NCBI RefSeq assembly: GCF_000425945.1
Contig: NZ_AUEK01000013.1
Coordinates: 1 to 64,000, forward strand
Direction: 5' to 3'
Source: Candidatus Solirubrobacter pratensis
GTDB taxonomy: Bacteria; Actinomycetota; Thermoleophilia; Solirubrobacterales; Solirubrobacteraceae
DNA length: 64,000 nucleotides
A program made the position numbers and the translations under genes. Each line of letters opens with the position of its first letter. The first letter of the stretch is position 1. The notes under the pieces were generated by a model that worked only from the letters and a program-made list of their open reading frames with translations, ran no database searches and had not been told where the DNA came from. Positions 9,039 through 16,800 of this stretch are shown here, in pieces.

Positions 9039-9065
9039 ACATCCTACATCTCGTAGGGCTATAGT
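9036..9065 (+). promoter_or_regulatory. Promoter with a perfect BlaI-type palindrome in its spacer
   Basis: TAGACA (9036-9041), an 18-base spacer and TATAGT (9060-9065) form a good housekeeping-type promoter. The spacer contains CCTACATCTCGTAGG (9043-9057), a perfect CCTAC-N5-GTAGG dyad. Binding there would exclude RNA polymerase. It points toward the YraQ-type permease, leaving a leader of about 165 bases in which I recognise no known riboswitch. Confidence 0.6.
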
Positions 9066-9200
9066 GCGCGGGGCCGGGCCCGCAACCCCGCCCGGCAAAG
9101 ACCCTCTGTGGGCCGCGCCTCCGCATATACCCTCCGGCTCGCGGGCCGGTGCGGAGGTGCGGCTCCAGAACCGTTGAGGCTCCTCCACACGTGAGGACGC

Positions 9201-9229
9201 TTGCGCCGCCAGTATCGCTCTCCTACGGT
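9201..9229 (+). promoter_or_regulatory. Second, gene-proximal promoter of the permease
   Basis: TTGCGC (9201-9206), a 17-base spacer and TACGGT (9224-9229), 8 bases before the ATG. No ribosome site precedes the ATG, so this promoter would give a leaderless message. Confidence 0.45.
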
Positions 9230-9237
9230 TCGTCGGC

Positions 9238-10581
9238 ATGACGTCTGTGGCACGGATCGCTGCACCGGCGCAAGCGCGCCACTTCGCCACCACGGCGATC
9301 CTCGCGCTCGGCATCGTGATCGTGCTGTCGCCGTACGCCTGGCTCGAAGAGTGGCGGCTGGTCGGCTTCTCGGGCGCCTATCTCCCGTACCACCTCTGGG
9401 GCTTGTCGCCGTTCGCGCTGCTCGCGGCGCTGATCGGTCGCTCCTACGGCATCTCGTGGCTCGCGGCATGGGTGCTCGTCGTGCCAGTCGTGCTCGGCAC
9501 GGTGATCTCCCTCGCGCTCACGCAGTCCACGGGAACGGGGCGGACGGTGTCGGTCGGGATGCCCGCCGTGCTGTTGCTGACGCTGATCGGCGCGTGGCAG
9601 CTGCAGGCGCATCGGCGTCGAGGCCTCCAGCTGCCGTCGCTGTCGTTGGTGGCGGGCGTGGCCGCGCTGGTCGCGGCCGCGGTGGTGTTCGGGCGCCTCG
9701 CGGCGGTGGGCGAGTACGGCCGGCTGCAGACCTTCCTGGTCATCGGCACCTCGATCGTGGTCGAGGCGCTCCCGTTCGTGCTGCTCGGGGCCGCGGTGTC
9801 GGCCGCGATCGAGGTCTTCGCCCCCGACCGCTGGTTCGCCGCGATCGCGCGCCTGCCGCTGCGGCTGCAAGTGCCGTGCGTGGCGCTGGCCGGCATCGCG
9901 ATGCCGGTCTGCGAATGCGGCTCGGTGCCGGTCGCGCGGCGCTTGATCGTGCGCGGAGTCCATCCCGCGGCGGGCGTCGCGTTCATGCTCGCCGCGCCGG
10001 TGATCAACCCGGTCGTCCTGTTCTCGACGGCGGTCGCCTACCACGGGCGCAACCAGCTGGAGATGGTGCTGGGTCGTGCTGGCCTAGGCCTGCTCGTGGC
10101 GATCGTCGTGGGCACGATCGTCGCCCGCAAGGGCGTGCCGCTGCGCGGCGAGGAGCACCACGCGCATCACCAACACGAGGGCGCGCGCGTGCGCGGGTTC
10201 GTCGACCATCTCGCGGCCGACCTGCTGCTGATGGGCAAGTTCATCGTGCTCGGCGCCGCGCTCGCCGCGGCGATGCAGACGGCGGTACCGCAGAGCGTCT
10301 TCACCGGCGCGCTCACGTCGCCCTTCTTCGGCGCGCTGATCATGATCGTCCTGGCGTTCGTGCTCTCTCTGTGCTCGGAGGCCGACGCGTTCGTCGCGGT
10401 CTCGTTCATCCAGTTCCCGCTCTCCTCGCAGCTCGCGTTCCTGGCCGCCGGGCCGGTGCTCGACACCAAGCTCGCGATGCTCTACGGCGGAACGTTCGGC
10501 CGCGCCTTCGTGCTGCGGCTCGCGGCCGTGATCGTGCCGGTCGTCCTGGCCGGCTCCCTGCTCTTCGGACTGGCGGTGTGA
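9238..10581 (+). CDS. YraQ/YcgR-type permease (COG0701 family)
   Basis: A 447-residue polytopic membrane protein with two related halves, each bearing several membrane spans. The diagnostic CEC motif is present as MPVCECGSVP (Cys225, Cys227), followed by VNPVVLFST-type segments. A cytoplasmic loop near residues 307-313 is His-rich (EEHHAHHQHE), suggesting divalent metal binding. Family members are thought to be permeases and are often adjacent to TIGR03943 partners, as here (the next gene starts immediately after the stop). It lies tail-to-tail with a zinc-type ABC operon, which makes a metal substrate plausible. The sequence alone does not identify the substrate. Confidence 0.85.
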   Translation: MTSVARIAAPAQARHFATTAILALGIVIVLSPYAWLEEWRLVGFSGAYLPYHLWGLSPFALLAALIGRSYGISWLAAWVLVVPVVLGTVISLALTQSTGTGRTVSVGMPAVLLLTLIGAWQLQAHRRRGLQLPSLSLVAGVAALVAAAVVFGRLAAVGEYGRLQTFLVIGTSIVVEALPFVLLGAAVSAAIEVFAPDRWFAAIARLPLRLQVPCVALAGIAMPVCECGSVPVARRLIVRGVHPAAGVAFMLAAPVINPVVLFSTAVAYHGRNQLEMVLGRAGLGLLVAIVVGTIVARKGVPLRGEEHHAHHQHEGARVRGFVDHLAADLLLMGKFIVLGAALAAAMQTAVPQSVFTGALTSPFFGALIMIVLAFVLSLCSEADAFVAVSFIQFPLSSQLAFLAAGPVLDTKLAMLYGGTFGRAFVLRLAAVIVPVVLAGSLLFGLAV

Positions 10582-11268
10582 ATGTCGCTCGACTGGTCGC
10601 GTGTGGCCCGCGCGCTCGCTCTCGGCGCCTGGGGCGCATTCTTCGTCTTCCTCGAGCTGAGCGGGCGCTCGACGACTTACATCGGGCCGAAGACCGCGTG
10701 GGTGGTGACGATCGGCGCGCTGCTGCTGCCGCTGATCGCGCTCGCGTATCTCGCGGGCGCGCGCGGGCGCGCGAAGACGCCCTCGCACCGTGAGCTCGGC
10801 GGCCTCGGCCTGCTCGTCGCTCCGCTGGTCTTGGCCATCATGGTGCCCGCTCCGAGTCTCGGAGCGTTGGCCGTCGCGAACAAGCGCGGCAAGAACGCCC
10901 CGGCGCCGCAGGCTGCGCCGGCCGACGGCAACGTGCGCCTGTACGAGATCGCGTGGGCCGGCGAGTCGGCGAAGTACGCCTCCAACAACGGCATCAAGAT
11001 CGGCCGCGACGTCGACTTCGTCGGCTTTGTCTCCAAGCCGTCCAAGGACGGCGGGCCGGTGGAGCTCTCGCGCTTCTTCGTCACGTGCTGCGCCGCGGAC
11101 GCGGTCGCATACTCCGTGCGCGTGAAGCTGCCGCCGAACGCGCAGGAGTTCACCGACGACACTTGGGTGCGCGTGCGCGGGACGCTCGCAGGCACGCCCG
11201 GGCGCAATCTCACGGTGTCGGCGACGCAGGCCGACGAGATCGAGCAGCCGAGGAACCCATATAGCTGA
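10582..11268 (+). CDS. TIGR03943-family putative permease subunit
   Basis: A 228-residue protein with two N-terminal membrane spans and an extracytoplasmic C-terminal domain containing the family features VDFVGFV and FFVTCCAADA. It begins on the base after the permease stop, so the two form one transcription unit; their products are presumed partners. It ends in a 59-base convergent overlap with the znuB gene on the other strand, an unusually deep overlap of two coding 3' ends. Confidence 0.82.
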   Translation: MSLDWSRVARALALGAWGAFFVFLELSGRSTTYIGPKTAWVVTIGALLLPLIALAYLAGARGRAKTPSHRELGGLGLLVAPLVLAIMVPAPSLGALAVANKRGKNAPAPQAAPADGNVRLYEIAWAGESAKYASNNGIKIGRDVDFVGFVSKPSKDGGPVELSRFFVTCCAADAVAYSVRVKLPPNAQEFTDDTWVRVRGTLAGTPGRNLTVSATQADEIEQPRNPYS

Positions 11269-12058
11269 GCAGGAACGCGGTCACGAGCAGGCCGGCGATC
11301 GCCGCGCCGGCCGCGACGTCGGCGTAGTAGGAGAGGTACAGCCCGCCGATTCCGCAGGTGATCCCGATCGCGACGGCGACCGCGATCATCGGACCAAGCC
11401 GGCGCGCGAGCGCGCGAGCGGCTGCGGCGGGCGCGATCAGCGCCGCGACGACGAGCAGGTTGCCGAGCCCCTGGACGCCGACCAGCACCGCGACGGCCAG
11501 CAGCATCAACAGCGTCAGCTCCGCGCGCAGCGGCGACACGCCGAGCGCTCGCGCGCCGCCGCGGTCGAACCCGGTCGCCAGCAGCCGCCAGCGGGCCAGC
11601 CACATGCCGGCGAGCACGACTGCGGCGAGCACTCCGCCGAGCGCGACGTCCCCGCCGCTCGCCCCCAGCACGTCGCCGAACAGCAGCCCGTTCAGCCCCG
11701 GCGGGCTCGCGGGAGAGAGCGCGAGCAACACGCCGGCACCGAACAGGGTCGTGATCACCACCGCCACCGCGTTGTCGGCGCCGACGTTCCTGATGCGCGC
11801 GGCCAGCGCGACCGACACGCCGGCGATCGCGAGCCCTGCCGCGCCCCCCAGGACCAGCGGCGCGCCCGCGAGCGCCGCGACGGCGAGACCGGGGAACATC
11901 CCGTGCGCGAGCGACTCGGCGCTGTACGACAGCGAGTAGAGCACGACCCACACGCCGAGGGCACCGCACGCGGTGCCGGCGAACAGGACCTCGAGCGCCG
12001 CGTGGCGCATGATCGGCTCGCTCCAGGGAGCGGCGAGCGCGTGCCAGAGGTCAGCCAT
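11210..12058 (-). CDS. Metal ABC transporter permease, ZnuB family (copy 1)
   Basis: A 282-residue membrane protein of the zinc/manganese ABC-3 permease family, with about eight hydrophobic segments. Family signatures are SYSAESLAHGMFPG, LLFGDVLG in the middle and LLVVAALIAPAAAAR near the end. The start overlaps the ATPase gene by 8 bases, so translation is coupled. The 3' end overlaps the convergent TIGR03943 gene by 59 bases. With the ATPase and binding protein it should import zinc (or manganese). Confidence 0.9.
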   Translation of the reverse strand: MADLWHALAAPWSEPIMRHAALEVLFAGTACGALGVWVVLYSLSYSAESLAHGMFPGLAVAALAGAPLVLGGAAGLAIAGVSVALAARIRNVGADNAVAVVITTLFGAGVLLALSPASPPGLNGLLFGDVLGASGGDVALGGVLAAVVLAGMWLARWRLLATGFDRGGARALGVSPLRAELTLLMLLAVAVLVGVQGLGNLLVVAALIAPAAAARALARRLGPMIAVAVAIGITCGIGGLYLSYYADVAAGAAIAGLLVTAFLLSYMGSSAARSRRPASPTP

Positions 12059-12815
12059 GGTCGTGCGCGACGACCGCGTATCCGGCGCCGTTGCCGGGGA
12101 GGCGGATCAGCGCTCGCCCGTAGGTCGCCTCGAGCACGGCCGGTGTGAGCGCCGTCACCGGCGGACCGAAGGCGACCTGGCGGCGGTTGAGGCAGAGCAC
12201 CGCATCCCACGCGAGCGTCTGGGAGACGTCGTGCGTCGAGACGAGGACGGCGCGGCCCTCGCCGGCGAGCGCGTCGATCAGGTCGGTGAGCGCGGCCGCG
12301 CTCGGCGCGTCCAGGCCGGTGAACGGCTCGTCGAACAGGACGATGGCGGCGTCCTGCACCAATGCGCGGGCGACGAGCACGCGCTGGCGCTGGCCGCCCG
12401 AGAGCTCGCCGAACGTGTGATGGGCGCGCTCGGCGAGCCCGACGCGGCCGAGCGCGGCGAGCGCGTCGCCCCGCTCCGCTCGGCCCGGCCGGCGCCACCA
12501 CGGCAGGCGCCCGAGCGCGCCCATGACCACGACGTCGAGGGCCGAGACCGGATAGTCCAGCCGCGAGCGCTCGGTCTGCGGAACCGTTCCGCAACGACCG
12601 GCAACCTCGAGCGTGCCGGACAGCGCGCGCAGCTCACCGAGCAGCGCGCGCATGAGCGTGGTCTTGCCGCCGCCGTTCGGTCCAAGCACGCCGATCCGTT
12701 CACCGGGCCGCATCGCGACCGTCACGTCGGTGAGGACGGGCGCGCCGCCGTATCCGACGGCGAGACCTTCGGCGACGACGACGTGCTCGCCCGTCACAGC
12801 CCCGCGATCGTGCAT
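12051..12815 (-). CDS. znuC: Metal ABC transporter ATP-binding protein, ZnuC-like
   Basis: A 254-residue ABC ATPase. Walker A is GPNGGGKTT, the signature LSGGQRQR, Walker B AIVLFDEP, and the switch His lies in VSTHD. Two starts are plausible: the ATG chosen here, preceded by GGAGCG, and a GTG at 12797 that would overlap the znuA stop as GTGA. Both lie inside the 3' end of znuA, so coupling is expected either way. It powers metal uptake through one or both ZnuB permeases encoded on either side. Confidence 0.9.
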   Translation of the reverse strand: MHDRGAVTGEHVVVAEGLAVGYGGAPVLTDVTVAMRPGERIGVLGPNGGGKTTLMRALLGELRALSGTLEVAGRCGTVPQTERSRLDYPVSALDVVVMGALGRLPWWRRPGRAERGDALAALGRVGLAERAHHTFGELSGGQRQRVLVARALVQDAAIVLFDEPFTGLDAPSAAALTDLIDALAGEGRAVLVSTHDVSQTLAWDAVLCLNRRQVAFGPPVTALTPAVLEATYGRALIRLPGNGAGYAVVAHDHG

Positions 12816-13774
12816 CCCCGCGCTCCGCCGGTGAAGCCCCGCACCATCGCGTCGGCATTGGCCTGCTCCATGTGCAGGTAGGTGTCGCCGCTCGAGCCCG
12901 CCGGCCCGAGCGTGTCGCCGTAGAGCGTGTAGTCGGCGCGCGCACCCGTCTGCTTGGCGATCGCGTCGGCGAGCTTCGGGTTGAGCGAGCTCTCCGGGTA
13001 GACGGCCTTCACGCCCTCCTGCTCCACGAGCTTTGCGAGCTTGGAGATCTGGCCCGCCGACGGCTGCGCCTGCGTCGACTGCGACGGGATCACGGCGCCG
13101 ACGACCGTGATGCCGTAGCGCTTGGCGAAGTAGTTGAACGCGTCGTGGCTCGTGACCAGCTTGCGCTGCCCGGCCGGCACGGCGGCAAAGCACGACGCGA
13201 TGCCCGCGTCGAGCGCCTTGACCTTGGCCAGATAGCCATCCGCACTCCTGCGGAGCGCCCGCGCGTTGCCCGGCTCCGCCTGCACCAGCGCGTCGCGCAC
13301 CGCGGCGACCGCGGCCTCGACGTTGCGTGGGTCGTGCCACCAATGCGGGTCGAACTTGGAGGCCTCCGGGCCCGACGACTCGCCCGGCACCGTATACGGC
13401 GTCTGCTCCGGCGCGATCGCGAGGACCGCAGGATGCCCGCCCGCCTCGCTTACGACCTCGCCCATCCACTTGTCGAGGTTGTTGCCCGACTCCACCACCA
13501 GCTTCGCGCCCGCCGCCGCCTGCACGTCGGCCGGCCGCGGCTCGTAGTCGTGCGGATCCGAGTTGGGTTGCAGGATCTGATGGACGTCGACGCTTGGGCC
13601 GCCGACCTCGCGGACGATGTCCCCGAGCTGCGTCGTGGTCGCCACGACCGCGATCGGCTTGGACGACGAGCTCGCCCCCGCCGACGCCGCGGACTCGGAG
13701 TCCTGGTCGGAGCCGCCGCAGCCGGAGACGGCGACCGCCAAGGCGGCGGCGATGAGGGCAGGGCGAACGGGCAC
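12794..13774 (-). CDS. znuA: Metal-binding lipoprotein of the zinc/manganese ABC transporter, ZnuA-like
   Basis: A 326-residue cluster A-I solute-binding protein. The lipobox VSGC (Cys19) follows a short signal peptide, so it should be lipid-anchored outside the membrane. Metal-ligand candidates are His75 in SDPHDYEP, His144/His147 in DPHWWHDP, the His of TSHDAFNYF, and the acidic YPESSLNP region. There is no long His-rich loop of the kind seen in many zinc-specific ZnuA proteins, so manganese cannot be excluded. GTG start with GGAGG at 8 bases. A Fur-type half-site (CGTTATC) lies just upstream. Confidence 0.9.
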   Translation of the reverse strand: MPVRPALIAAALAVAVSGCGGSDQDSESAASAGASSSSKPIAVVATTTQLGDIVREVGGPSVDVHQILQPNSDPHDYEPRPADVQAAAGAKLVVESGNNLDKWMGEVVSEAGGHPAVLAIAPEQTPYTVPGESSGPEASKFDPHWWHDPRNVEAAVAAVRDALVQAEPGNARALRRSADGYLAKVKALDAGIASCFAAVPAGQRKLVTSHDAFNYFAKRYGITVVGAVIPSQSTQAQPSAGQISKLAKLVEQEGVKAVYPESSLNPKLADAIAKQTGARADYTLYGDTLGPAGSSGDTYLHMEQANADAMVRGFTGGARGCTIAGL

Positions 13775-13808
13775 GGTGACGACCTCCAGTCGAAGAATCG
13801 GCCTAACG

Positions 13809-14627
13809 TTATCGAGATCGAATCTTGTTTTCTACCGCGTCGATGAGCGCCGTCACTGCGAACACGCCGCCGCCGAGCACGGCGATCGCCGCCCCGGGCG
13901 GCGCGTTGGTCTTGATCGAGAGCCAGACCCCGGCGACGCCCTCAGCCGCGGTCAACGCGACGGTGGCGAGCTGCCACGCGAGCATCCGCCCCGTCCACAT
14001 GCGCGCCGTCACGGCCGGCACGACGAGCATCGCGGTCGCAAGCAGCGAGCCGACGGCGGCCAGGGCGGCGACGGCAACCAGCGCCACCAGCGCGAGCAGC
14101 GCCAGGTCAGGCCGCCGCGGGTCGGCGCCGACGGCTCGCGCGGCGCCGGCGTCGAAGCCCGCGGACAGCCACCGCGGCCCCAGCGCGTACGTCGCGAGCA
14201 GCGCGACGACGGAGACGCCCAGACTCAACAGCAGATCCGGCGTGTGCAGCGCGAACAGGCTCCCGAACAGCAGCGTGTCGACCTCGGACCCCGAGTGGAA
14301 GACGTTCGAGGCCAGGATCACGCCGGCCGCCAGCGCCGCGACGAGCGCGAGCGCGGTCAGCACGTCATAGGTCGCGGAGCGGCTCGTCGAGAGGCGACCC
14401 ACGCCGAGCGCGAAGAGCGCTCCGGCGGCCAGCGCGCCGGCCATCGGCGCAAAGCCGACGCCGGCCGCCAGCACGAGCCCGGGGAACGCCGCGGCGGCGA
14501 CCGCGTGCGAGTAGAAGGCGAGCCCGCGAGCCACCACCCACGTGCCCAGAAGGCCCGCGGCGACGCTAAGCAGCAGGACCTCGGCGAGGCCCCGTTGGGC
14601 GAAGGCGTAGCCGAAGGGCTCGAACAT
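13809..14627 (-). CDS. Metal ABC transporter permease, ZnuB family (copy 2)
   Basis: A 272-residue ABC-3 family permease with about eight membrane segments (AFYSHAVAAAAFPG, LLFGSLFALH, SLLATAMLVVPAVTAR). It lies between the Fur-type regulator and znuA, 34 bases from the latter. The operon therefore carries two different ZnuB permeases but one ATPase and one binding protein. The two may form a heterodimeric channel or two alternative transporters. Confidence 0.88.
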   Translation of the reverse strand: MFEPFGYAFAQRGLAEVLLLSVAAGLLGTWVVARGLAFYSHAVAAAAFPGLVLAAGVGFAPMAGALAAGALFALGVGRLSTSRSATYDVLTALALVAALAAGVILASNVFHSGSEVDTLLFGSLFALHTPDLLLSLGVSVVALLATYALGPRWLSAGFDAGAARAVGADPRRPDLALLALVALVAVAALAAVGSLLATAMLVVPAVTARMWTGRMLAWQLATVALTAAEGVAGVWLSIKTNAPPGAAIAVLGGGVFAVTALIDAVENKIRSR

Positions 14628-14646
14628 CGCCGCTGAGACTAGTACC

Positions 14647-14661
14647 CGTTATCTGGAAACG
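14647..14661. promoter_or_regulatory. Candidate Fur/Zur operator before znuB copy 2
   Basis: CGTTATCTGGAAACG has matching ends CGTT...AACG and lies in the 34-base gap between the Fur-family gene and znuB. A related CGTTATC half-site occurs at 13807-13813 before znuA. Placement suits a zinc-responsive repressor site. I have no species-specific consensus for comparison. Confidence 0.3.
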
Positions 14662-15138
14662 CTACTGCGCTGCACCGCAGTTCGCGCACATCCCGTGCAG
14701 AGTCACGTCGTGCTCGTCCACGGCGAAGCTCTCACGCCGCGCAACGCGGCGGATCGCCTTCTCGAGCGCGTCGTCGGTGACCGGCGTGAGCGTTCCGCAT
14801 CGGCCGCACACCAGATGGTGGTGATGCTCCGTGCCGCCGGGGAAGACCGACTCATAGCGCGTGATCCCGTCCCCGATCTCGATCCGCGTGACGAGCCCGA
14901 GCCGATCGAGCTCGTCGAGGACGCGGTAGATCGTCGCGCGGCCGACCCGCCGGCCGCCGGCACGGAGCATGTCCTCGATCTCGCCGGCCGAGCGCCCGCA
15001 CTCCTCGGCGTCGAGGAGCTCGATCACCGCAGCCCGCGCTCCGCCGCGCCGGAACCCCCTGCTCGTGAGCCGCTGGTGCGCGTACTCCGCCCGACGCGGA
15101 CCCCGAGCTCCGCGATCGCTGGGCTGGCGCGCGCCCAC
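14662..15138 (-). CDS. Fur-family metalloregulator, probably Zur
   Basis: A 158-residue regulator. The DNA-binding half shows RRGGARAAVIELL, the helix AGEIEDML and the recognition helix VGRATIYRVLDEL. The metal half has HHHHLVCGRCG and a second CANCG pair, the structural zinc site of Fur proteins. A GTG start was selected because it leaves the usual short N-terminal arm; the ribosome site is weak. Being first in the znu operon makes zinc sensing the most likely role. The family also includes iron and manganese sensors. Confidence 0.85.
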   Translation of the reverse strand: MGARQPSDRGARGPRRAEYAHQRLTSRGFRRGGARAAVIELLDAEECGRSAGEIEDMLRAGGRRVGRATIYRVLDELDRLGLVTRIEIGDGITRYESVFPGGTEHHHHLVCGRCGTLTPVTDDALEKAIRRVARRESFAVDEHDVTLHGMCANCGAAQ

Positions 15139-15261
15139 GCACGTCTCGCCGGAGCACGACGGCGGGCCGGCGCCGCGCGCACGGCAGTGCTCGAGCTGCT
15201 CGCGCGGGAGGGCCAGTGCCTCGTCGCCGCGCAGGAGATCGTCGGCCTGCGCGGACGTTGA
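15112..15261 (+). pseudogene. Truncated N-terminal fragment of a second Fur-family regulator
   Basis: Read rightward, this gives about 49 residues that align with a Fur N terminus: ARLAGARRRAGAARTAVLELLA then QCLVAAQEI, stopping before the recognition helix. It faces away from the intact Fur gene and overlaps its first codons. The two are protein-level paralogues rather than an inverted repeat of one sequence. It is probably the 5' remnant of a divergent fur-like gene cut by a deletion. Confidence 0.45.
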
Positions 15262-15270
15262 CGCACGGCC

Positions 15271-15300
15271 TTCTGGAGCGTCCGCTCCCGTCCCTACGAT
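15271..15300 (+). promoter_or_regulatory. Probable promoter of the YibE/F-like gene
   Basis: TTCTGG (15271), an 18-base spacer, and TACGAT (15295-15300), 13 bases before the ATG. GGAG lies in the short leader. Confidence 0.35.
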
Positions 15301-15313
15301 CTGTCGGAGTTCC

Positions 15314-16567
15314 ATGGATGAGGGGACGATCGACAGAGACCAGGCCGAGCGCCTCGCCCGCTACGAGCAGCGCAGGCTCGCCCGGACGCACGAGCACGCC
15401 GCGCCGCGGCTGTTCGCCAGCCGGGTGGGCAAAGCGCTCAGCGCCGCCGTCGCCGTGCTCGCCGCACTGACCCTTGCCGGCATCGTCGTGCTGTGGCCGG
15501 GAGGCGGACATGCGAAGCGGACGAGCGAGGCGATGGGCGGCCAGACCGTGGGCGCGACCGTCGAGGCGACTTCGGAGGTTCGCTGCGACGGCCCGGTACC
15601 CCAGGCGTGCCGCCGCGCCGTCGTCAAGCTCGGCGGCGGAGGCCGGACGGCACTGACGCTCGGCCCGGTCCGTGCGACGCCTTCGCTTGAGCGCGGCGCA
15701 CACATTCGCGTCCAACGCGTCGCCGTGCCGCAGGGCGCCCACGGTGTTGAGCCCTACGTACTCGCCGGCTACGACCGGCGGCGCCCGCTGCTGCTCGCGG
15801 GCCTGATCTTCGTCGGCCTCGTCGTGGCCGTCACGCGCCTGCGCGGCCTGCTTGCGCTCGGCGGTCTCGCGCTTTCGCTGCTGCTCGTGACGAAGTTCGT
15901 CGTGCCCGCCATCCTGGCCGGCTCGCCCGGCCTGCTGGTCGCCCTGGTCGGCTCGCTGGCGGTGATGTTCGTCACCGTCGTCCTGACCTACGGCGTCAGC
16001 GGCCCGAGCCTCGCGGCGTGCATCAGCATCGGGCTCACACTCGGGCTCGCCGCGCTCGCCGCCGCCGCGTTCGCCCACGCCGCCCACCTCGACGGGCGCT
16101 CGAGCGAGCTGTCGAGCTTCCTCGCCGGCGCCGACGCGCAGCTGTCCCTGTCAGGCGTCGTGCTCGCGGGGATCGTGCTCGCCACCCTTGGCGTCCTCGC
16201 CGACATGGGAGTCACGCAGGCGTCCGCGGTCATGGCACTGCGACAAGCGGCACCGGATGCCTCCGCTCGCGAGCTGTACCGGCGCGCCTTCGCCGTCGGC
16301 CGCGACCACCTCGTGGCGACGACGCACACGCTCGTGCTCGTATACGCCGGGGCCACTCTGCCGCTGCTGCTCGTCATGCACGCCGCGGGCGTCAGCACCA
16401 CCGACGCACTGAACACCCAAGATCTCGCCGAGCCGGTCCTCGGCACGCTGATCGGCGCGACCGCCCTGCTCGTCTCGGTGCCGCTGACGACCGCCCTGAC
16501 CGCGATCGTGTCGGTACGCGCGGCGCCCGAGGCGCTGGGCGAGATCCACGCGCACGCACACGGTTGA
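15314..16567 (+). CDS. YibE/F-family membrane protein
   Basis: A 417-residue protein. A charged N-terminal tail and one span (residues ~40-60) precede an extracytoplasmic beta-rich stretch, then about seven hydrophobic segments with the family pattern GVLADMGVTQASAVMALRQ and the TTHTLVLVYAGATLPLL segment. The ATG is preceded by GGAG. YibE/F proteins are found widely in Firmicutes and Actinobacteria, with no settled function. Here it sits between metal-uptake genes, and its C terminus ends HAHAHG, so a link to metal homeostasis is possible but unproven. Confidence 0.85.
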   Translation: MDEGTIDRDQAERLARYEQRRLARTHEHAAPRLFASRVGKALSAAVAVLAALTLAGIVVLWPGGGHAKRTSEAMGGQTVGATVEATSEVRCDGPVPQACRRAVVKLGGGGRTALTLGPVRATPSLERGAHIRVQRVAVPQGAHGVEPYVLAGYDRRRPLLLAGLIFVGLVVAVTRLRGLLALGGLALSLLLVTKFVVPAILAGSPGLLVALVGSLAVMFVTVVLTYGVSGPSLAACISIGLTLGLAALAAAAFAHAAHLDGRSSELSSFLAGADAQLSLSGVVLAGIVLATLGVLADMGVTQASAVMALRQAAPDASARELYRRAFAVGRDHLVATTHTLVLVYAGATLPLLLVMHAAGVSTTDALNTQDLAEPVLGTLIGATALLVSVPLTTALTAIVSVRAAPEALGEIHAHAHG

Positions 16568-16591
16568 GCCGCGTGCCTGGCCGGCCTGAGG

Positions 16592-16800
16592 TCAGGTCAC
16601 CTCAGCGATCGCCAGGGTGTCGTTTGCGCCCCCCGACCGCGAGGTGGCCGCCGGCCGACGACCATGCAGCCGTGGTGATCCGATCGTCCACCGCGACGGT
16701 CGTGAGCGGGAGGTCGTCGGTGCCGGCTTCCAGAGCGCGGCGCTGCCGTCCTCCCCGGCCGAGGCGAGCAACGGCGAGCCGGGTTCGAAGCGTCGCTGAT
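16592..16800 (-). pseudogene. C-terminal WD40-repeat fragment
   Basis: The leftward reading FEPGSPLLASAGEDGSAALW is a typical WD40 blade. After a shift of frame it continues TTAAWSSAGGHLAVGG, then shifts back to a terminal stop. The two compensating frameshifts and the missing body mark a dead 3' remnant of a WD40-repeat protein. Confidence 0.6.

Noticed and set aside
9066..9200. Riboswitch or structured leader before the YraQ permease
   Set aside because: The GC-rich leader can form stems, but I found no conserved core of cobalamin, ydaO, manganese or other known riboswitches.
9222..9236. CCTACGGTTCGTCGG as a further BlaI-type operator
   Set aside because: Only half of the dyad is intact. 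The CCTACG(G/A)T part recurs before unrelated genes (15293, 29916, 41257) at -10 spacing, so it is better explained as a promoter element.
14695..15261. Full-length plus-strand protein across the Fur gene
   Set aside because: Most of it is antisense to the intact Fur gene. Only the last ~49 residues resemble a Fur N terminus, and only that part is reported as a remnant.
15293..15307. CCTACGATCTGTCGG before the YibE/F gene as a BlaI-type operator
   Set aside because: Same reasoning: an imperfect right arm, and the left half fits a -10 box with TTCTGG 18 bases upstream.
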